Shown: positions 9,317 to 18,719, numbered from the stretch's first letter. The stretch is DNA of 64,000 nucleotides from Sporosarcina gallistercoris (GCF_014836415.1 NZ_JACSQY010000010.1:1-64000), one strand, 5' to 3'. The notes: a model not told the origin generated them from the sequence alone. Made by a program: numbers and translations.

Positions 9317-11278
9317 TTATTTAGTTACAGAAACTTTTACTAGAGATTTAACCAAGACACCGTTTTTGTCTTTAAGATTCGTTACTTTACCTGCAGTACT
9401 GCCTTCTTTAGTAGTTACAGTCAAGTTTGCTCCGCCGACAACAGTAGACCAATTACTGTTAGCTGGTACTACAGTGATGACAATCTTCTTGTCATTAGAA
9501 CCTTGAGCTACTGTTGCTGTTGCAGGAGCAGGAGTACCCGCTACTGTAAACGTTCCAGCATCACTCTTAATAGTAAAGTCAGCAATTACAGCTGCTTCAT
9601 CTGCAAGTGTAGACGGGTCAATAGCCTCATCGAAAGTAAGTTCCAATGTGTTACCAAGAACCTTAGATGCAGTTAAGGTTGCTGGTGTATTATCAGCAAC
9701 CGTTACAGTTGCTGAACTAGTAGCATATGGATTACCTGAATCAAATGTTAAACCAGTAGCTTTTAGTAGAGCAGGACCTTGAATATTTACTGAATTACTT
9801 GCAGGTAGCTTAATTTTGATTACTTTGTTCGTATTATCAACAAATGTGATATCACTGTTAGCCGGAATTGTTTGACCGTCAAGAACAAAGTTCTGATAGT
9901 TTAGGCTAGCTGCAGTAAATTTCTCAGTGCCTGGTGCTGTAACTGTGAATTCATTAGTTGCTGAATCTGCAATAACTGCTTTAGCAGGGTCTACAGTTGA
10001 ATTGTCTCCTACTGTTACTGTCGGAGCGTTGAAAGTAGCATTTTTGTTACCATTTAAGTCAGTAACTGCACCAGCTTCGAATCGTGCTTGGTAAGTACCT
10101 GCTTTTAATTTGCCAGCTGTTACAGCTGCAGCATCTGTCGTTTTTACAACTACAACATTATCTGTTCCAGCTTTAACAGTAGCTGTTACAGGAGAAAGTT
10201 CTGCTCCATTAAGACGAAGTTTGACACTTCCTACTGCTGTTACTGTTACAGCTTTGTCAAATGTTACTTCTACAGATTCTTTATCTACAGCAACCTTTGT
10301 AGATTTAACAGTAGGGTTCACAGTATCTTTAGTCAAAGTTACATTCTTAGTATAAACTTTATTCTTTGTTCCACTAACGCCTTTAAATGCATCTTCAACG
10401 AAAGTAATAGAGAAGTTCTCAGTGTTTCCATTTGCATAAGCAGCGTCTGTTAGAGTGATATCATATTTATTTCCATCAGGATTAACATCAGCTGGTGCTG
10501 CTGCAACTGTAAAGTTAGTTGTAGTAGCGCCATCAGACTTAGTTACAACAAGTCCTGTTCCAGCTAACATATTAGTATTTGAAGTTGAATCTAACTTTTT
10601 GTTTAAAGTTACACGAACTTTTTGGTTTTGAATCTGCTCAATACTGTTCACAGCCAAAGCAGCAGTGTCTTGAGCTACAAGAACGTTACCATTATATGCA
10701 GTCATTAAGTTACCCACAGCATCCGTAATACCTGCAACATAAATAGCTGCTGTAGTTCCTGGTTCTACATCAGCAGGACGGTCAATCGTCAATTTAGTTG
10801 ATGGCGGAGTAACTAAATTGACATTACCCGTAGCTACCGGCTGTCCATTAACGCGTACAACTTCACCCGTTTTAGCGTCAATTGGCTTTGAAAAAGTTAA
10901 TTCAAATTTATCAGTAGCAACATTGTATTTAGCTTCTGTTACTGTTGGTGCAGTTGCATCGTCAGCAACAAATTTGCTGTAGTAATTTTCAATTTTATCA
11001 GTTGTTCCTTTTTTCACTGCATTGCTAACTTTCACATCGTAGTTTCCACTGAAATACTTTGTGCTAGGCGCTGTGATTGTAAGTGTCTTTCCATCTTCAC
11101 TTAGTTTTGCATCAGTTGTAGCTGGAAGTGCACCAGTAACAGCATTCGCATCTGCTGTAGTAGTAGTTCTAGTTAGTTCTACAACATTAGCATTCAATTT
11201 AGTATTGTTAGTTCCTGTGACAGATGATTCTTCTACAGGAGTATTGAATTTAACTTCAACTTGTTTGGCGTTAATCGC
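9317..11278 (-). pseudogene. Silent, promoterless C-terminal half of a second S-layer gene
   Basis: About 653 codons of Ig-like S-layer repeats, open from the junction at 11278 to a natural stop at 9317. It lacks signal peptide, SLH repeats, ribosome site and promoter. An in-frame TAG (11279-11281) lies exactly at the upstream junction. The first residues (AINAKQVEVKFN) match residues of the active S-layer protein near position 294 (AINATQVEVKFN), after which the two diverge strongly. The best reading is a displaced 3' half, kept intact as a cassette; joined at the shared block it would restore a full-length protein in frame. An internal ATG at 11197 has no ribosome site and probably is not used. 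Confidence 0.85.
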
Positions 11279-11280
11279 CT
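11244..11280 (-). other. Putative attachment site, distal copy (attR-like)
   Basis: A plus-strand block, TTGAATTTAACTTCAACTTG, then 4 variable bases, then GCGTTAATCGCCT, matches 21911-21947 in the S-layer gene at 34 of 37 positions. Similarity stops sharply at 11280. The block contains a short inverted pair (TTGAA / TTCAA, 6 bases apart), as is common in tyrosine recombinase core sites. Use as a recombination site is inferred. Confidence 0.6.
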
Positions 11281-12162
11281 AAAAGCAACCTAGAAAATGG
11301 GTGAATTGGTATTTCACGGAACCCTAGCAGACCAAGCATTCACGTCACTCGTGTCTCTGGAAAATTGTTGTTCAATAGAAAATCAATGAACAATGTTGCA
11401 ATACAAAGGAAAACAACAGAGAATCAAAAAAAGAGAACCAATAGTCAAAATGTCGCCCAAACACCAATCCTGCTAAAAACCCCTTGAAAATCTCACACAA
11501 AACGGATGAAATCCCACCGCATCATTTGGGACACTCCATCCCATACAAGGACTGGTTTCAAAAACCCCAAAACCCCAGCACTTCTCCGATAGAGATTCAC
11601 CTCAAGAAACTGGTTTTGTGTAACTACATTCCATTAACCAATCTGACAAACCAAAACATCCAGCCAAATCCTTCAAAATTCATCCATCCATTGAGACAGA
11701 TAGAATACACTTTTCAAAAGAAACGTCGTTCGTCTCTCTAGAGTTTGGATACATGAAATCATATTACGAACAAATAATCTTACTATATAGTACACTACAC
11801 ATTCCCTAAAACCTCTACTTCCTTCTAACCTAATAAAATCAACATGGAAGGCTACAGGGATGATTGTAAATGAATAGACTCACTTACTCCATGATACATA
11901 CATTAGAATTCTTCAGTAATTCATGGTCTTGGAATGCTAACTGAGTATATGAAAACAACTAATCTTGAGTATTTTCTACCTGTTTAGTAGATGACTCTCT
12001 CCTTTGAAAAGGGCGGGGTTTCGAGGTTTTTCGTCTCAGCTCTTGTCCTGCCTGAGTTTCTCTTCTTTCCAATCTGTGGATTTCGAGAGATTCTCGTCCT
12101 TCCGCTCGTGGTTTTTTCGGAATTCATTTTCGCACAAAAAAAAGAAGCACTCGTTCTGCTTC
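11281..12162. other. 880-base non-coding end of the putative element
   Basis: No gene-like frame. The plus-strand 85-codon frame at 11484 has no ribosome site and unusual composition. The stretch has several AAAACCCC-type short repeats (about 11470-11580) and pyrimidine-rich tracts (12000-12130). Its place between the last element gene and the junction would suit integrase-binding arms, a promoter or a replication origin, none of which I can demonstrate. Confidence 0.5.
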
Positions 12163-12164
12163 TT
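12134..12164 (-). terminator. Terminator at the end of the element operon
   Basis: On the minus strand AAGAAGCA pairs with TGCTTCTT and is followed by T8. The upstream arm overlaps the stop codon of the gene ending at 12163. Confidence 0.75.
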
Positions 12165-12933
12165 AGCGACCATTCAGTACTTGTACAACCTCTTTTTCAT
12201 ATCCGTACTTTCTGAAAAAGTCAACGAGTGCTACTTCAAATAGGTCTCGTTGGGTCATGTTATTTTCCCTCGCAAACTCACTAACTAGATTGGAGAGTGT
12301 ATTTATCATTTGAACGGTTTTGGTTTGTGCAACACCCACTATTGTGTAACGGGGGATGCTTCCTCCTTTCCCGTATGGAATCAGTATCTCTGTAAGTCGT
12401 TCTTCATTATGTTTCAGTAGCTTCAATAGGGACAGGTAAGATGCGAGGTCAGTTTGTTCAACCTCCGTTACTTCTTTCGTTGCAGTTGGTCGTGGCATCT
12501 CTTCAATCAATTCGTTCCTACCTGTTGCAATCTCCTGTGGTTTCCGTTCATAATTATTCAATTCCGTGTTCCACTGGTAGCCTTTCATTCCCATGAAGTC
12601 GCCTATTTCCTGCATGTCCTTGAATCCTAGTTTCTGACAGACAAGCATTGGCTCATCTGTATTGACTTTCAGTAACTCAATGACTCGGGTTGCTTTGGAT
12701 GTATTGACGTGAATGACTTGTTCCTCTATTTGCGGAACGTAGTTTTTCATATACCTATCATAGCGGTAGCCTTTTTTTCTCATGTACGCATCTATTGATT
12801 TATAATCCTTATGATTAAATTCTCCTGCTAACTCATCTCGACTCATGCCTTGAGCTAATTTCGTTAGGATGGTATGGACACGTTCATCATGCTCTGGCGA
12901 TACCGCTTCTACTAGTTGTTTCATCTTCTTCAA
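12163..12933 (-). CDS. Putative element DNA-binding protein with an internal repeat
   Basis: A protein of 256 residues, no named family. Two related segments of about 50 residues (about 25-65 and 85-130) share a pattern of predicted helices ending in KGYRYD..KNY and KGYQWN..NNY, which looks like a duplicated helix-turn-helix-type unit. The C-terminal 45 residues (MTQRDLFEVALVDFFRKYGY) resemble a ribbon-helix-helix or dimerisation segment. It lies 11 bases after recombinase 2 in the same operon and is the element gene nearest the distal junction. A recombination accessory factor or repressor is a reasonable inference. Confidence 0.65.
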   Translation of the reverse strand: MKKMKQLVEAVSPEHDERVHTILTKLAQGMSRDELAGEFNHKDYKSIDAYMRKKGYRYDRYMKNYVPQIEEQVIHVNTSKATRVIELLKVNTDEPMLVCQKLGFKDMQEIGDFMGMKGYQWNTELNNYERKPQEIATGRNELIEEMPRPTATKEVTEVEQTDLASYLSLLKLLKHNEERLTEILIPYGKGGSIPRYTIVGVAQTKTVQMINTLSNLVSEFARENNMTQRDLFEVALVDFFRKYGYEKEVVQVLNGR

Positions 12934-12944
12934 CTTCCTTTCCC

Positions 12945-13820
12945 TTATAGACTTAGTTGGTTCACTGCATCTTGCAATTCAGACTCATCTACATGGACGT
13001 AGACTGCTGTTACCGTTCGGAAATCAGAATGTCCCAGCAAGGCAGCAACCGTCGGCAATCCTGTTCCATTTTTGACAAGCTTGGACGCAAAACTATGACG
13101 GAGCGTGTGACAGGTGACTCTCTTGTCCCACTGGAGTTCTGTTGTCGCTTCTTTCAACAAACGATTGATGTAGACGGGAGAGATTTTCCCTGTTTTCTGT
13201 GTCGCAAAGAATGTGTCACTGTCTTGTATGAAACGTCTAGGTCCGTTTTTGTACGCAATCAAGTACGGTTTCAGGTCTTGTGAGAGTGGAAGCGTCCGTG
13301 GTTTATTTCCTTTCCCGTTTCGTACGTACACACGATTCTTGTCAAAATCAATGTCATTCATGGTCAACGCCAAACATTCACTTATCCGTAACCCTGTAAA
13401 GGCTAGAGTCCGCACAACTAAGTTCCCTAGTGAGTGATTCATGGTCGACAACAACAATTGAATTTCTTCGACTGTGAGGAAATCCCGTCGTTCTTTATGA
13501 TTCTTCAACGTCTCTATGTAAGCCGTCGGGTCTTTTTCTACAAAATGATTCCGCATGGCGTACTTGAACAGATTGCGTAACCCATTCAATGTGACATTGA
13601 TGCTGGATGGTTTGTATCCTTTATTTACTTTCAAATCGTAGAGGTATTCTTCAATGTCCTTTTCCTGTATCTGTTCTAGAAACACTGGACGGTTGTATTT
13701 CGTCTGAATTGCTTCTGCAAAACGTTTGCAACTCATGATGTAGCTTCGGATGGTTGCTGGGCTTTTTTCAGCATGTGTCAGCTGTTTTTCAAATCCTTCA
13801 AAGCTATTCGTTAGTAACAT
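12945..13820 (-). CDS. Tyrosine recombinase 2 (XerC/D-like integrase)
   Basis: A protein of 291 residues with an N-terminal SAM-like DNA-binding domain (about 5-95) and a complete catalytic domain: Arg145 (FTGLRISE), Lys170, His238 and Arg241 (HTLRH), His264 (LLGH), Tyr274. It should cut and join DNA at specific sites through a phosphotyrosine link. It belongs to the minus-strand operon running from the DUF927 gene to the 256-residue protein. As the intact recombinase closest to the distal junction, it is the first candidate integrase for the element. It is clearly different in sequence from recombinase 1. Confidence 0.9.
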   Translation of the reverse strand: MLLTNSFEGFEKQLTHAEKSPATIRSYIMSCKRFAEAIQTKYNRPVFLEQIQEKDIEEYLYDLKVNKGYKPSSINVTLNGLRNLFKYAMRNHFVEKDPTAYIETLKNHKERRDFLTVEEIQLLLSTMNHSLGNLVVRTLAFTGLRISECLALTMNDIDFDKNRVYVRNGKGNKPRTLPLSQDLKPYLIAYKNGPRRFIQDSDTFFATQKTGKISPVYINRLLKEATTELQWDKRVTCHTLRHSFASKLVKNGTGLPTVAALLGHSDFRTVTAVYVHVDESELQDAVNQLSL

Positions 13821-13916
13821 GGTTCATTCTCTCCTTTAGTCATTCGTTTATTGTGTGGGTATGGAGAAGGCTGTGACTGAATCCGCTTTTCTCATTCAGT
13901 CACTCCCCTTCAGTAC

Positions 13917-15776
13917 TCAATCAAAGTCCGGTAAAATATCTTCTAGCGATTGCGCTGGTGGATTGTCCATAAAAACTGAATTAGGTCTTGAAAGATGATG
14001 CGTCTGCGGAAGTGTACTGACCTCGTCTAATAGTTCGTGAGGTAGTTTCAGAACGTACACCGTTTGCTTCGCTGGTTTCCCTTCTTCGCCTACCAGTTTA
14101 CGTTGACGGGTGTTCTTCCCTGCTTCGTTGTCGAGAATCCCTTCTTTTTTCAATCCTTTCAGCACAACTTGATTGCTAGAAAAGCCACCTTCGGACAACC
14201 ATGTATCTAATATCGTCTTGACGACAGATACCTCTAAGTAGTCTTGTTTCTTCTTCAGTGCTCCGTAGCAAGCCGTTCCGGAGAACCCTCGGTCTCCAAA
14301 ATTGAACTTGGCATGATGTTTCACAATCTTTTGTTGAAGGTAATCCAACGACTTCGACTCTAATGAACGTGTACCGATGTTCTCTTGGTCATTTTCAATG
14401 ATGAACTCAAGTAATGAATCCAGTTGAATCTCAAAGTCGAAACAGTCATTCATCACTTGTCCTGTTAGGAGCATCACTGCGTACTTTTCAGCGATTCGCT
14501 CAGAGAATCCATCTTTGATGGTCATGGCTTCCACGACTCTTTCCTTCCACTCTTCGAGTTGCGCTCTCCACGCTTCTTCTTCGAATGTGTCAATGACGTG
14601 TTGCACAAATTGTGGTCCAGCGTGACCGTAGTTGTTCTCCAGTGCATTCTTGATGGCTTCCGCATGAGCTGCTGAGTCGGTCCACGCAATGTTGCCAAAT
14701 TCAGGGAGACGTACGAGGAGTCCTGAATTTTGATTCGACTTCTCTGTGAGACGATGTTCGCCTGTCGAGAGGAATGCACCAGACCACTTTTCCTGTTCGC
14801 GTAATTCAATATCCGAATTCAATCGGTTTTTATCCCGACCTTCAGCTAGCTGGTAGATGACGGAAGTGAAATCTGAGTTGGTTTTGGTACTCGACTCATC
14901 CAGTACAATGGGGAGTCCATGATTGTGTGCAATGACTTTCATCAGAGCATTGAATGTCGCATTCCAGTTCTTCAAAAGTCCATCCGCACTTGGCTTGCCA
15001 AAGCTACTAATCGCAAGTCGAGAAGCTGTAGTTTTCCCTGTTGAACTATCCCCATAGATGTGAACTAGCAACACCTCCAATGGAAGGTATTTAGACAACA
15101 ATCCATTGACCACGGACGTAAACCCATACACCAGCGCAAACTCTAATGCCGGTCTACCCAGTACATGTTGACGAATGGTTTCTTTCCACACCTCAAATTG
15201 ACCGGTCGGTTGGATGGCTAATGGTCCACTGTAGATGGAAGCGACTTCATTTACACGTGTATCTCGTACACTTCCACTCGGTTCTTCTATCGATTTCCCT
15301 GAAAGACTGTGATAATGGTAGTAGACCAATTCATCCCCAGTCTGCTTCCAGCCTAATGCGGTATGCAGGTAATGCGTTTGTTGAATCGTTTGTTCTTGCT
15401 GTTGAAGGAAGGCGACGATTCGTTTGTAGTTATCCCCTCGGACATCTGCTCCTTTTTCGGTTAGCAGCATGATATTCTTTTCATTGAAGATTTCTCGTGT
15501 TGTGCTCACTCGATGGTATTGTCCTCTTGAGTAGAAGAGGATTTCCAACAACACCGTCCCGTTGTCGAGTGTTCGGTACACCTTATCTATCCAAACCAAC
15601 TGGGATAGTTTAGACTTAGTTTTTGTTCCTGTTTCCATATCTGTTTCTTGAACATACAAACTGTTTTTCGTTACAATGAACTTACTACCAATTTTAATCT
15701 CGTCAGAAGCATTAGGTAGGGTTGTGACAGCTGCATTAGGAAGTAACTCGTATTTGTAGCTTAACTTTGTTGCCAT
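13917..15776 (-). CDS. DUF927-type ATPase of a mobile element
   Basis: A protein of 619 residues. The central part (about 140-420) fits the DUF927 family found with primase/helicase genes of plasmids, phages and integrative elements. The Walker A motif is GDSSTGKTT at 242-250 and a Walker B-like VLDE lies at 291-294. The N-terminal 130 residues and C-terminal winged-helix-like region (about 480-590) are less clear. The expected role is an ATP-driven DNA transaction, possibly helicase loading or replication of an excised circle. No separate primase, relaxase or capsid gene is present. It is followed at 97 bases by recombinase 2. Confidence 0.8.
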   Translation of the reverse strand: MATKLSYKYELLPNAAVTTLPNASDEIKIGSKFIVTKNSLYVQETDMETGTKTKSKLSQLVWIDKVYRTLDNGTVLLEILFYSRGQYHRVSTTREIFNEKNIMLLTEKGADVRGDNYKRIVAFLQQQEQTIQQTHYLHTALGWKQTGDELVYYHYHSLSGKSIEEPSGSVRDTRVNEVASIYSGPLAIQPTGQFEVWKETIRQHVLGRPALEFALVYGFTSVVNGLLSKYLPLEVLLVHIYGDSSTGKTTASRLAISSFGKPSADGLLKNWNATFNALMKVIAHNHGLPIVLDESSTKTNSDFTSVIYQLAEGRDKNRLNSDIELREQEKWSGAFLSTGEHRLTEKSNQNSGLLVRLPEFGNIAWTDSAAHAEAIKNALENNYGHAGPQFVQHVIDTFEEEAWRAQLEEWKERVVEAMTIKDGFSERIAEKYAVMLLTGQVMNDCFDFEIQLDSLLEFIIENDQENIGTRSLESKSLDYLQQKIVKHHAKFNFGDRGFSGTACYGALKKKQDYLEVSVVKTILDTWLSEGGFSSNQVVLKGLKKEGILDNEAGKNTRQRKLVGEEGKPAKQTVYVLKLPHELLDEVSTLPQTHHLSRPNSVFMDNPPAQSLEDILPDFD

Positions 15777-15800
15777 GTCAGTTCAGCACTCCTTTAGTAG

Positions 15801-15836
15801 ACGTCAAGTGGTTGCAGCCACTTGACGTTTTTCTTT
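15801..15836 (+). terminator. Hairpin with plus-strand T-run inside the element operon
   Basis: Near-perfect arms (ACGTCAAGTGG / CCACTTGACGT) are followed by TTTTC on the plus strand, while both flanking genes run minus. It could stop antisense transcription, or act on the minus strand as a processing or attenuation structure between two genes. Confidence 0.4.
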
Positions 15837-15855
15837 TAGTTTGATGGGACACCTT

Positions 15856-16530
15856 TCAAGAGGCAGAAGATTCCGACACCATTTCAGACACTGGCTCCGT
15901 GACCTGCTTTGGTACAGCGTGTTCGTCTTCCAGTTCTTCGTATCGTTCTTCTTGAATTTCTTTCGCTAAGCGAACACAAATCATTCTCGTTCCTTCTTCT
16001 TCAATCACTGTCCATGTTCCAATGGAATGGGAGGTTCGGGAACTGTAGTCTAATTCAAACAGGGATGTTAAGCGTTCCACCAGTCCTGCGGAATACACCA
16101 CGTTTTTAGTCGGCTTACCTGCTAGGTTGTGTGCGACTTCTTCTGCTTGAGCCGCTACTATGTATACTTCTTGATTCTCATCATTCACTAGGAAGCGGAC
16201 AGCGTTCGGTGAATCCAGTGCATTGAGTATCGGAGTTGCAACCTTGACGCGTTTCCCATTCTTGTTGTTGACGATGGAGAGAGCAGCCCCTTTCGTTGAA
16301 AACGTATTAGTAGGCAATATTTCTTCAAGTTCTTTCAACACCCCTATTTTCTTTACTGGATGCTGTTCTACTAACGGATTGACGATTTTAGACGATTCGG
16401 TCTGTGTGAATGTCTTACTTCCCTCTACTGGTTCCTTTACATGAGCAGTTGTGCTCGATACATCTATTGTATTCTCTACCGTACTTTGATTCGGTGTGAC
16501 TCTTGGTAATTTCGATTTTCTTAGTGCCAT
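15856..16530 (-). CDS. Element protein of unknown function, 224 residues
   Basis: No family recognised. The N-terminal 80 residues are polar and probably disordered. The middle (about 85-195) looks globular, with alternating strands (VVYSAGLVERLTSLFEL, TWTVIEEEG). The C-terminus is acidic and Ser-rich. An AGGAGG-type site precedes the ATG. Lying upstream of the DUF927 ATPase in the same direction, it may be a partner of that enzyme, but this is only positional. Confidence 0.65.
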   Translation of the reverse strand: MALRKSKLPRVTPNQSTVENTIDVSSTTAHVKEPVEGSKTFTQTESSKIVNPLVEQHPVKKIGVLKELEEILPTNTFSTKGAALSIVNNKNGKRVKVATPILNALDSPNAVRFLVNDENQEVYIVAAQAEEVAHNLAGKPTKNVVYSAGLVERLTSLFELDYSSRTSHSIGTWTVIEEEGTRMICVRLAKEIQEERYEELEDEHAVPKQVTEPVSEMVSESSAS

Positions 16531-16635
16531 TTTACTTCCTCCTTTTATGGTGCAAGCGTTTTACTTTAAGTTCTTATCAATCATTGCCGTCCAGCTCATC
16601 CCCTACTCCACGTATACACTACGCTCCTTGGCAGG

Positions 16636-17205
16636 TTAAAACGTTACTCCGACTATGAATACCATGCGGTAATCTTTGAGCTTCAGCTTCTTCGCTGCTT
16701 TTTCAACAAAAGGTCCCAAGTAACAATTGATGCCTTTGGCAATTTGTTTGATGGTATCTGCATCCCACTCGTCATTTAGGGACACTGTGTAGCTCATTGT
16801 GTGCTCATCCATACCTCTTATTCCGACTAAATTGAATGCCTTATGAATTGCTTCTTCTGAGAGGAAGCCTAGCAAGGATTTCGGAATTATCAACTGTTGT
16901 AGTTGGATAGAAAAACCAACATACTCTCCCCTGATGACAGGTTCTTCTGATTCAATGAAATCCAGTTCCACTGTAAACCGGTCATTGTGGATTCGCTGGT
17001 TGAGTATAGCCGTTAGATTCTCTTTTCCAATAAGCTTACAAGCTTCCAAGAGGTTCATATAATCTAAGTAATTTTGATTGATAAGCTTCCTTAGGATGTG
17101 TACGCCTAAATCATGGTTTGAACTTCCTTGAAAAGCATCTCGTCTTCCTCCCTGCCATTCGTAGGTTGTCATTGCTGCAGAAGTACTCGTTTCGTTAGTG
17201 TTCAT
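16636..17205 (-). CDS. Element protein of unknown function, 189 residues
   Basis: No family recognised. A soluble protein with a polar N-terminus, a helical segment (about 30-65) and a C-terminal alpha/beta region ending in a hydrophobic strand (YRMVFIVGVTF). A GGAGA site precedes the ATG. It is the first gene of the block that runs to the distal junction, 370 bases after the stop of recombinase 1. Confidence 0.65.
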   Translation of the reverse strand: MNTNETSTSAAMTTYEWQGGRRDAFQGSSNHDLGVHILRKLINQNYLDYMNLLEACKLIGKENLTAILNQRIHNDRFTVELDFIESEEPVIRGEYVGFSIQLQQLIIPKSLLGFLSEEAIHKAFNLVGIRGMDEHTMSYTVSLNDEWDADTIKQIAKGINCYLGPFVEKAAKKLKLKDYRMVFIVGVTF

Positions 17206-17578
17206 TTTCCTGTCTCCTTTTCGACTGCATGAGTTGTAGCAGTTGTTTTACTTAACACTTCTCACACAGTAAACCATGAATCACAGAGGTAAAGCAAGAC
17301 TTTTATTTCAATCAAGAACAACACCAAAACGCTTTACCTAAAGGGTTTTCACATACTTTATTTTCTTATTTCAGCAAGTTTTCATGGTAGACCAAGCCTT
17401 CCCGTTTGATGTTTATGGAAAGTAAAGCTTCCCGACTGAAAAGACGTTTGGACTAGTAGCCCGAGCCTTTACGCGTATCACAAGAATCCTCACTATCTGA
17501 ATTTCACAATGTCCTCTAATTAAAATTTCTAAAATTCAGTCTTGTATTTAAAGAATTTTCTTACGTTATTTTACATAA
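17206..17578. other. Intergenic stretch within the element
   Basis: Non-coding, about 370 bases between recombinase 1 and the first unknown element gene. It probably carries the promoter for the leftward element operon; no single promoter or terminator stood out. Confidence 0.4.
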
Positions 17579-18457
17579 CTACAAACGATTAATAGCATCC
17601 ATTTTCTCTTCTCGTGTGGTCTGAATGTAGAATTTTGCGGTCATGTTGACGGTAGAATGTCCGGCAAGTTTACTGACAGTCGTCAAATCTACCCCTTTTT
17701 TCAACAACCTTGTGCAAAATGTATGTCTAAAAATATGTGGATGTAGCCTGAATCCCAATTCATCTGAAATCTTTGCAAGCCAATTTCTCACCGCATCCCG
17801 ATGCATCTTTTCTGCACGCTGACTCACCAAAAGATAGTCGCTTTGGTGGAAAACAGACGCAGAACGCTCTTCTTTTATATAGCCCCTTACCAACCTAAGC
17901 ACTTCTGACTTCAAGCCGATTTCACGTCTCTTTCCGCCTTTGCCGATGACTTGAAGATGACTCGTGAGGAAGTCAATGTCCGAGAGTTTGATGCTGACCA
18001 GTTCAGACACTCGGACGCCGGTATATAACATTAAGTAGACAATGAGCTTGTTTCGAGCGCTAACCTTGTTGCGGTTCTCGACAAAGAATAGTAGTTGTTC
18101 CACTTGTTCCTCAGACAGACTCGTGACAGCTGCTTCACTTCCAGCGGCAATATGTATCTTATCCCGTTTCAATACGATGATGCTTTCACTTAGAGCTCCC
18201 GTGGTTCTTAGAAAATCGTTGTACACTTTCAGACTGTTTACCTTCTTGTTGATGGTTGCTACTGCAAAGTTCTTTTGTATTAGGTGTTCTTTGAAACGGA
18301 CAAAGGAGAATCGGGACAATGGTTGTTCTTCTCCTGCTGTCTTTTCCTTCAGGAATTGTTGAAATCCTTTTACGTCTGACACGTACGATTCTATCGTTCT
18401 AGGTGCACGTCCTTCTTCAAATAGCCACTGTTCAAATGCTTCTATCGTCGATTGCAT
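17579..18457 (-). CDS. Tyrosine recombinase 1 (XerC/D-like), S-layer module copy
   Basis: A protein of 292 residues from the ATG at 18457, chosen for the GGAGGAGG site 6 bases upstream; a longer TTG frame runs back through a terminator and is unlikely. It has an N-terminal core-binding domain and a complete catalytic set: Arg149 (YTGVRVSE), Lys173, His241 and Arg244 (HIFRH), His267 (LAGH), Tyr277. It should be an active site-specific recombinase. It lies downstream of the RadC/113/peptide genes in a module that follows the S-layer gene, and a decayed copy follows the silent cassette (7136-7841). This linkage in two places makes it a candidate for S-layer rearrangement. Confidence 0.9.
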   Translation of the reverse strand: MQSTIEAFEQWLFEEGRAPRTIESYVSDVKGFQQFLKEKTAGEEQPLSRFSFVRFKEHLIQKNFAVATINKKVNSLKVYNDFLRTTGALSESIIVLKRDKIHIAAGSEAAVTSLSEEQVEQLLFFVENRNKVSARNKLIVYLMLYTGVRVSELVSIKLSDIDFLTSHLQVIGKGGKRREIGLKSEVLRLVRGYIKEERSASVFHQSDYLLVSQRAEKMHRDAVRNWLAKISDELGFRLHPHIFRHTFCTRLLKKGVDLTTVSKLAGHSTVNMTAKFYIQTTREEKMDAINRL

Positions 18458-18474
18458 AACTGTTCCTCCTCCAT

Positions 18475-18517
18475 TAAAAAAAGACCATGAGTACCTCAAA
18501 GAGAGGCATTCATGGTC
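18475..18517 (-). terminator. Terminator before recombinase 1
   Basis: A stem beginning GACCATGAATGCCTC with a TCTT loop and a seven-T tail on the minus strand ends just before the recombinase ribosome site. It would limit recombinase expression from the upstream promoter. Confidence 0.7.
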
Positions 18518-18609
18518 TATTTCCGTTTGATGATGATAACTAGAAGTGTGACAACTAGCTCAATGACAGGTGCTGGAATCGCGATGGGTAGTTTCGGTAG
18601 CTTACTCAT
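18517..18609 (-). CDS. 30-residue hydrophobic peptide, copy 1
   Basis: Starts MSKLPKLPIAIPAP, continues with a hydrophobic stretch (VIELVVTLLVIII) and ends KRK. The ATG overlaps the stop of the 37-residue ORF before it (ATGA), and the site AAAGGAAG precedes it. Conserved with two changes in copy 2. One short membrane span is expected. Toxin-like, pilot or regulatory peptide functions are all possible; none is shown. Confidence 0.5.
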   Translation of the reverse strand: MSKLPKLPIAIPAPVIELVVTLLVIIIKRK

Positions 18610-18719
18610 GACGACTTCCTTTCCGGTAGCTTCTTACTGGTTTCTTGAAATGAAGAGAGTTCCTTACTGATTTCCGCAAGTACTGTTACTAATATGGCAA
18701 GTGCTGATTTTTTCCACAT
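18606..18719 (-). CDS. 37-residue small ORF coupled to the membrane peptide
   Basis: Begins MWKKSALAILVTVLAEISKE, so it has a short hydrophobic N-terminus and a polar Lys/Ser-rich tail. An AAAGGAGA site lies well placed before the ATG. It ends in ATGA overlap with the next small gene. The equivalent region in copy 2 is deleted, so there is no conservation test. A TATAAT-like box at 18797-18802 may be its promoter. Confidence 0.4.
   Translation of the reverse strand: MWKKSALAILVTVLAEISKELSSFQETSKKLPERKSS

Noticed and set aside
9317..11197. An independent secreted protein starting at the ATG at 11197
   Set aside because: No signal peptide, ribosome site or promoter; the frame is open upstream to the junction and continues the S-layer pattern, so it is a truncated 3' half.
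11484..11741. An 85-codon plus-strand frame in the non-coding end of the element
   Set aside because: No ribosome site, Pro/Asn/Lys-rich composition, and opposite direction to all element genes.
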